Assembly: GCA_015680685.1 (NCBI GenBank)
Contig: MNCI01002923.1
Coordinates: 1,068,959-1,132,958, forward strand
DNA from: Gnetum montanum
Taxonomy: Eukaryota; Streptophyta; Gnetopsida; Gnetales; Gnetaceae
Length of the DNA: 64,000 bases
Direction of reading: 5' to 3'
The notes beneath the pieces were generated by a model. That model did no database searches. It was given only the letters and a program-made list of their open reading frames with translations, and was not told where the DNA came from. Positions 58,193 through 64,000 of this stretch are shown piece after piece. The position numbers and the translations under genes are program-made. How positions within the stretch are numbered: the first letter of the stretch is position 1; every line of letters begins with the position of its first letter.

Positions 58193-58420
58193 GGTGTAGA
58201 AATATTTTTTTATCTTGGAGCCTTATTTGTTTCTACTTTTGGTTTTTGGAACAAACTAAAAAGTTACAATGTTTATTTTGGATTTGAGCCAATTTGTATC
58301 TTTTTCTTTACCATCAATCATGAGTCCTTCCTCTTAATATATGATGTCTAGAGAAATAATTATGTATCTTAGAGCCTTGTTTTTTTCTACTTTTTTTTTG
58401 GAACAAACTCATTTATTAAT
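58193..58420. repeat. Duplicated host segment around D's insertion site
   Basis: The sequence around the empty site (50950-50980 joined to 58193-58255: GAGTCCTTCCTCTTAATA, then CTTGGAGCCTTATTTG) recurs, diverged, at 58312-58410 (GAGTCCTTCCTCTTAATA, then CTTAGAGCCTTG). D thus entered one copy of a local direct duplication. Confidence 0.75.
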
Positions 58421-58429
58421 TCAAGAAAA

Positions 58430-59330
58430 CCCTCCAAAATCTCCATAGTCTCATCATGTACTAAACATTCTCAAAGTCAAATAATGTCTCTCACAACATA
58501 GAGGTGCTCTATAACATAACATGAACACTCTTGCTTTCCATAGGACCAAGAAGGAGCACATGATATCAAATTATATTTTATCCTTCCTTTCTCTTTCTAC
58601 TTACCAATATCTAGGTGAAGACCTTGGAACATAAGCCTAGTATTGATGTTACTTCATTAGGCTCTTCCCATGATCATTCGAAAGTTGTTTCTAATTGTAT
58701 TTTCTAGTCTAATCATAAGGGACTAAATAGGGTAGGATCATCCCTCCAAAGTGGTCATAATATCATTTACTTATTCAAATTTATACATGTAAGATTAATT
58801 ACCTATCTCAAGATGAATGTTGATACTCTTGAAATAATAAAGTTTTAAATTAAGGTATTGCTCCATGTAGATGATGCTGACTTTGAAACTGAAGTTATAA
58901 AGAGTTAAGCAATGAGTCTTCTCATCAATTCTAAGCTTCACCATAAAACTTATTGGATCTAGTCTCTTCTAAAAAAATGTGACCTTTCTTGATCATAGGT
59001 GTATCCACCTAATATGTTAAATGATAATCATGTAATCACATCCAAGAACTTTCTATGCAAACTTGTTAGATATTAATGTCAAATCCTTTATTAATGTATA
59101 AGGTTCACCTTGATAAAATTTAGGGTATGGTCTAGGAATCTCTTTAAATTTGATCTCTATCTTCCATATAGTATTTTCTTCTTTATTGAATGAAGATCTA
59201 TTAGTGGATGTAGTCTCATAGCACTCTCTTCTATGGTTGCAAAAATATTTGTCACCATGAGATTGAGTGCCTTCCTTCACAACTAGCATAGTAACTATTT
59301 TAAAATGTTGCCTAGTAGTGTACATGATAG
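58430..59330 (-). pseudogene. Athila/Tat-like protease region fragment
   Basis: Minus-strand frames contain RLDPISFMVKLRID, NDIMTTLEGWSYPI and RMIMGRA, collinear with the protease region of A (EDIITTMCGWSYLA, IIMGRA). The active-site segment reads LYNFSFKVSI, so the catalytic Asp is lost. An upstream open stretch (59325-59053) has no known motif. It is an isolated fragment. Confidence 0.6.
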
Positions 59331-59339
59331 ATAGATAAT

Positions 59340-59805
59340 AAAATTTTGTTTTTCATAATATTGGGTCAAGGTTTAGAAGAGGCTAATTCTACTAGACTTT
59401 CTAAGGTTATGTAATAAGAGAACTGAAAATAGGGAAGTCCTAATGTAGGATCATCTCAAGATTCCACAAGAACCTAATTAGGAACCCTAAAAAATATGAA
59501 GTAGAATTAAGCATTTGGTACTATTTCATAGAAGCCAAAAGGTTTTGTGGAACATCCAAATGATTTGGAGCCTATGTTTGTTGGTGTTGCTACATGGGTC
59601 ATGGATATATACCACCCAAATAGTGAGATTTGGCTTGGTAAGACATACTCCTTAATTGCTTCTTGATGAACTTGGGACTGAAAAACATCTTAGTGTTGAT
59701 TATAGTCTAGAAATTATATTGATTCCTCAAGGCACATGTCATGATGTTTGTAATTTTAATTCATGTTTAAGACATATGCTATATTTTAGTCTTTGCTATG
59801 TTTAC
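59340..59805. other. Unassigned segment before H
   Basis: No gene or repeat recognised. Confidence 0.4.
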
Positions 59806-60629
59806 TAATGAGTCGCGATATCACAGCCATGATATCGTGTATGCGATATCGTAGCCTAGCTGCGATATCTTGTACACGATATTGCAGCTTGTCTCCTCAT
59901 CTATAAATAAGAGGTAGATAGATCTTGTAGGTAGTTTTTAGAATTTCTTTTAAGTGTTTAGTTTTAAGTAGTTCTTCTCTTAACCCTTTCCTCCTAGTGC
60001 ATGCCCGCAGTGTGGTGATTGTAATTGTACGACATCCTTATTTTTGTGTGACGTACTTGGACATGCACATGACTAGCAATAAAGATCAAGATTACTTCAT
60101 CATTGCAGAATTCACTTAGTTTAATTATTTAATTTTAATTTTTATTTATTACTTTTTTAGTTAACATCTCTTTATCCTAATCTCCTAGTAATGTGGAATG
60201 AGTATGACTTGATCACGAGCATTTAAGTGTGACTACTTGGTAACCCAGTAGCGTACCTAGGATCTGTGCTTGGTAATCCTAGTAGTAGTCATGCATGAGG
60301 TCCAAGATGTGTACAGATGATTAAGGAATGGATGCTCATTGCACCTAGGCTAGTTATATTCTCTCTGACTCTCTCCCTCTCCTAGTTTAGTTAATATTAT
60401 TTTCCATTAGCCCCGGAGTAGTACTAGTATAGGAATGCATCATACACCTCACTCTAGATTAAACCATATGTGAAAAATCTAATACTAGTCTAGGTGGGAA
60501 GACAGCAAACTATGACCTACGAGTAACTATCTAGATAGCACAACTAGCCCATCTATGAAGTTCGACCGGATTACGCGTGAGATGCTCGTATTCGTATGGT
60601 TGAGTGTAGGGGTACCTCACCACTCATCA
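59806..60629 (+). repeat. 5' LTR of H
   Basis: Starts TAATGAGTCGCG and ends CCACTCATCA. GATATC-type units lie at about 59816-59882, followed by TATAAATA at 59902-59909. Confidence 0.9.
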
Positions 60630-60630
60630 T

Positions 60631-60648
60631 TGGCATCATTGCTAGGGA
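60631..60648 (+). other. Primer-binding site of H (tRNA-Asp type)
   Basis: TGGCATCATTGCTAGGGA: five differences from the tRNA-Asp complement, all C-to-T or G-to-A at CpG bases. Confidence 0.8.
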
Positions 60649-60770
60649 TGGTGCTAGTTATCTAGAGAAATTATATCATACAAGGTCACTATACAAGAAT
60701 TAATGATATATATTTTAAGAAGAAATAATTATAAAAATTCACATATAAATTCACACACAATTGCATAACC

Positions 60771-62586
60771 ATGCCTCTCCTACAAGACTATGATAATGCC
60801 ATACCTAGTGAGGAGATTCATTGGAGAACCAACGAATTATATGACAATGAAGATTGGAGTATGCAATCTGAGATGGGGATTTCTTATAAACATAAAAAAA
60901 AGTAGCATCATCCCAACACATGAAATCATAACTTACTCAATGATGATGAACCCCTATTGGCCACTACAAGCCTAACGCAAATACAAGAGGTTGTTCGAAT
61001 CTCTTGTAGGCATCATAAAGAGGGCTGCCTACCCAAGCACAATTTAAACAATTTTTCCAATTTTTCAAGAGGCTATGACTTAGATCCACAACAACATTTA
61101 CAAGCCTTCTACAATGCTTGTGCATGGAACAAAATTGATAATGATTGGAAAAAACTCAAGCTCTTTCCTATGACACTCGTTGGCCAAGCAAAAGTATGGC
61201 ATAGATTGTTAAAACCAAATTAAATACAACATTGGCCAAAAATGGTAGAACTCTTTAACAAAAGATATCAAACCTACGCAAGAGTGTAGGCCTTGAGGAA
61301 ACAAATCCAAGAGTGGAAAAAAGCACAACATGAACCATTGGACATGGCCTTAGAAAGATATTATGCACTATTAATCAACTATCCAAGCCATGAGTTCTTC
61401 AAGGAAAGGCTAATGTACCATATCATTGATGGGCTTCATGATGAAACAAGAGAGACCCTAGGGATGTATGCCCAAGGTCAACTATACAAACTACAAACCC
61501 ATCAATTCTAAGAGCTTATTAAGTGGGTAGCAAAGAGGAAGGAGAAATGGCCAGATGGGAGAGTGTTGAAAAACATCAATGGGACCAAAATCTCAACTTA
61601 ACAGAGGTCCATAATCACAAAAAGGATAAATCAACCTATTTCAAGGAGGAAGAACCATATTTGCTAGTACAAAAATCATTAGAGGAAGTCAAGGAAAAGA
61701 TTAATAAGATGTTGGAATGGACACATAACAAGTGTGAAGAATATATTGATATTATTGAAAATAAATTTTTAACAACCCGAGAAGCAGGTCAAAGTATCAT
61801 TAGACAATCAAAAAGAAGGGATGAGGAAGATAATAGCTCAACTACCAATCATATGTATGAATGTAACATTTGCCTATATGATCACCCCAAGGGCCAATGC
61901 CTAATCTTGTTATATTTATATGAGCATTGGGGAAGCACGTTAGACCCAGAGTTTGTACAAAGATATTGTGTTCAATCACAGTGGCAACAATCCCGGTTGT
62001 GGGGGAAGCCATCCCTAAACTAGAGACACCCTTCATATCATCAAAATATAAATGCTTATCTAGTTTAACATCCTATTTCCCTAATTGGGTCAACATACTC
62101 TATCTCTCTACACTATTATTCTCCTCAATATTATCAGCCCATGTCCTCAACTCAACCACCACCCTGTGTACCTTACACTTCTCCTAAATTTCAACATTCT
62201 CATCCTTTCCCTCCTTCTACATTGCCACCAATTGTTCTTGAAGTGTCTGCACCACAGCAACAACCTATGAATGTTACTTGTGCTACTATTACCAACAATA
62301 GTGAGAGGCCTCCTCAACATCGAAAGTATCCCTTCTTTAGACATGACCATAGGAAGGGACAACACAATTCCAAGCCCACTACACTCTCCAACTCAATAAA
62401 AGTCCTACACTATGGTGCATCCCTCTCTTTGAACCCCATGCCTCATGTCACTTCATCAGGGCCACTAATTAACACTCCAAAAACTATATATCCTAATGAA
62501 TACAACCATGGAGAGTGACATCCTGATCCTTGCATACCATCTTATGGTCTCAAGTATCATAGTGGGTCAACTCTTTACTAGGAAAC
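60771..62586 (+). pseudogene. ORF1 (gag) of H
   Basis: The best-preserved ORF1 of the B family. Start ATG 60771 (MPLLQDYDNA). The capsid domain is open at 60957-61223 and 61293-61511 (LDPQQHLQAFYNACAWNKID, HIIDGLHDETRETLGMYAQG). A charged segment and knuckle C-N-I-C-L-Y-D-H-P-K-G-Q-C (61863-61900) lie in one open frame (61523-62023). The Pro/Gln/Ser-rich tail (62141-62518) is cut at 62586. Few stops, so its decay is younger or slower than in B. Confidence 0.85.
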
Positions 62587-62948
62587 TGTTGGCACATTTG
62601 GCCATTCCATGGAACAGTTGAAATATTTTATTGGAAGAATCTATAGTTGTAAATGCACAAGTAAATTTCAGCTTTAGTAGGAAAGTAATTCATTGGTAAA
62701 GAATTTGAGATAAAGGTGCCAAATTATATCTTTATTAAAATCAGAAATTAGTACTATGGCAAGGAAGGAAGTATGTGAGTCATGTGAAATCATTAAGTTG
62801 CAAATCTCGGTTGTCAAAACCCGGATATATCCTTGCAAGACAAAATCAAAAATGTAACAAAACCAGCAATGCCTTCATTGTTTTAAGATTATGAAGAAAA
62901 AAGGAAAATCAACCTCCACTGTATACTACACCTGCTGAAGAGAAAAAC

Positions 62949-63036
62949 AGTGGAGATAAGGAAAACAGTGAAGGTAAAGGAGACCGCGTTNTAGTGGAGA
63001 TAAGGAAAACAGTGAAGGTAAAGGAGACCGCGTTGT
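62949..63036. repeat. 44-base tandem duplication containing the N
   Basis: Two identical units (62949-62992 and 62993-63036) start AGTGGAGATAAGG and end CGCGTTGT. The only difference is the undetermined base at 62991, which is G in unit two. Confidence 0.9.
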
Positions 63037-63179
63037 AGGAAAATGCACTACACCACTCACCGCGATGTTCACTCTGGCGTAGACTCAAAGACAAATTTTG
63101 AAACCCCCATTTACAAAACACGTGAGGAAAGGAGTTATGTCCTGTTAAAACCATGATTTGTATTGTAGGCCGTGGCATT

Positions 63180-63650
63180 TTTTTCTCTTTCTTTCTTTCT
63201 TTTCATGATGCAGGCTGCGGATCCGCCGGACAAAGATCTACGAAATATTGGCCCGTAATTCGGCAAACAAAAAAGCGTAGGAAGGAAAACAGAAAAAAGA
63301 GAGAACAAAAAACGCAGGAAGCCCTAAATTAATTTAGGAGGAAAAATAGAAATTGAAACCCTCTGTTTAGGGCACGTTGTTCTCCTCCAACGCGCGATGG
63401 CAAAATTAGATCGCGGTTGCAGAGCCTTCTCGTGCGGAAGCAGTTTGAATCTACGGTTTTGATGACGCTGCATATTGGATCTTGATGCAAACATGTGTCA
63501 GTTCTTGAAAGTTCTAGGTAGAAATAAGAGAAAGACCATTGCCCTGGAACTGTGAGAAAACCTCCACGCGATTTACAGGGAAGAGAAGGAAAATCGTTTC
63601 ACCGTTTCTTTTCCAAAAATTATTCAATTATTTCTACCGCTCAAGCATAT
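63180..63650 (+). other. CpG-rich, gene-like segment in the second G-like element
   Basis: A run of pyrimidines (63180-63203) is followed by CATGATGCAG (to 63213), a good splice-acceptor shape. GC- and CpG-rich DNA follows, unlike the decayed surroundings, with AAACCCT and CCCTAAA telo-box-like words (63320-63372) common in plant 5' regions. Only a 22-codon frame starts at ATG 63398. It may be a captured promoter or 5' exon. Confidence 0.4.
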
Positions 63651-64000
63651 GGTCAAATGGAGTATAAATTAACCAGTAATATATACATTTAGATACATAT
63701 ATATTCACAATATGAAGTACTCATTGTATGAACTCTTAGAGATCTGCCATCATTTATCCCAAGTTATGAAATATATTATTTACTGCCCATTAAAAATTTG
63801 CAATATTGGTTATCTTATTCAATGTCACATTACATTAAAGTTAGCATAAAATGCTCCTCATTTCATGCATGACTTCCTAACTCCCTAACCACATAACCTT
63901 CTCCTAGCTTGTTGGACAAGTAATCTTCTAATTGGTTAGTCAACTTCCTTGAGAAAGAAGTTAGGAGAGATATTTTTGAGATATTTGGAAATTGTAACTT

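Larger units (their letters stand above)
59806..62586 (+). mobile_element. Element H: B-family copy, 5' part
   Basis: LTR, primer-binding site and ORF1 of the B family on the plus strand. It is interrupted at 62587 by a G-like element, so the rest lies outside the window. Confidence 0.88.
62587..64000 (+). mobile_element. Second G-like element, 5' part (leaves the window)
   Basis: Begins TGTTGGCACATTTGGCC at the point where H's ORF1 stops matching its relatives. The first about 30 bases match the minus-strand start of G. The interior differs: a 44-base tandem duplication, a pyrimidine-rich splice-acceptor-like tract and a CpG-rich segment. No long open frame was found. Confidence 0.6.

Overview
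The window looks like intergenic DNA from a plant with a large, old, repeat-rich genome. A gymnosperm such as a conifer is plausible, but nothing here proves it. I see no intact host gene. Almost everything is decayed LTR retrotransposon sequence, much of it nested. Decay is dominated by C-to-T and G-to-A changes, especially at former CpG sites, and most reading frames carry stops and frameshifts.

Region 1 to 25.6 kb is a nest resolved by target-site duplications (TSDs). The oldest element, C (Ty3/gypsy with gag, protease, RT, RNase H and integrase), occupies 1-3872 and resumes at 23533. Inside its integrase sits element B (3878-23532, TSD CTAAG). Element A (4314-11485, TSD GTAAT) is inserted in B's 5' LTR. 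Element G (13778-17572, TSD CTTAC) is inserted in B's gag-type ORF1. G carries pieces of three host genes on its minus strand: a short-chain dehydrogenase, a BAHD acyltransferase and DNA polymerase alpha. A solo-type LTR (14075-15502) lies inside G.

Region 25.6-38.7 kb holds unassigned AT-rich DNA, a minus-strand LTR (27239-28107), a SINE-like tRNA-derived segment, and element E (about 30.2-38.7 kb, minus). E is Athila/Tat-like and is the only one of its kindred here that keeps RT, RNase H and integrase. Region 38.7-51 kb holds two LINE 3' fragments, a truncated B-family copy F (about 40.69-46.26 kb, minus), and Ty1/copia and Ty3/gypsy integrase remnants. Element D (50981-58187, minus, TSD CATGG) is a complete sister of A. 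From 59.8 kb an H copy of the B family begins. It is interrupted at 62587 by a second element with the same terminus as G, which runs off the window.

A, D, B, F and H share one chassis: LTRs of about 0.8-0.97 kb (TGATGA...TCATCA), a primer-binding site for tRNA-Asp, a gag ORF with a compact zinc knuckle, no pol where the body is present (H is seen only through gag), and an extra 3' ORF or small ORF before the 3' LTR in A, B, D and F. They presumably depended on an E-like partner for polymerase and integrase. Three features of this chassis stand out. First, a lattice of GATATC palindromes sits just upstream of the LTR TATA box and is repeated internally, with its own TATA, ahead of the extra ORF in the B family. 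Second, a recurring AGTCATGGGGG motif, identical to the 3' polypurine tract, marks the internal module boundaries. Third, a possible splice acceptor (AG before ATGGC or ATGAC) precedes the extra ORF in both families.
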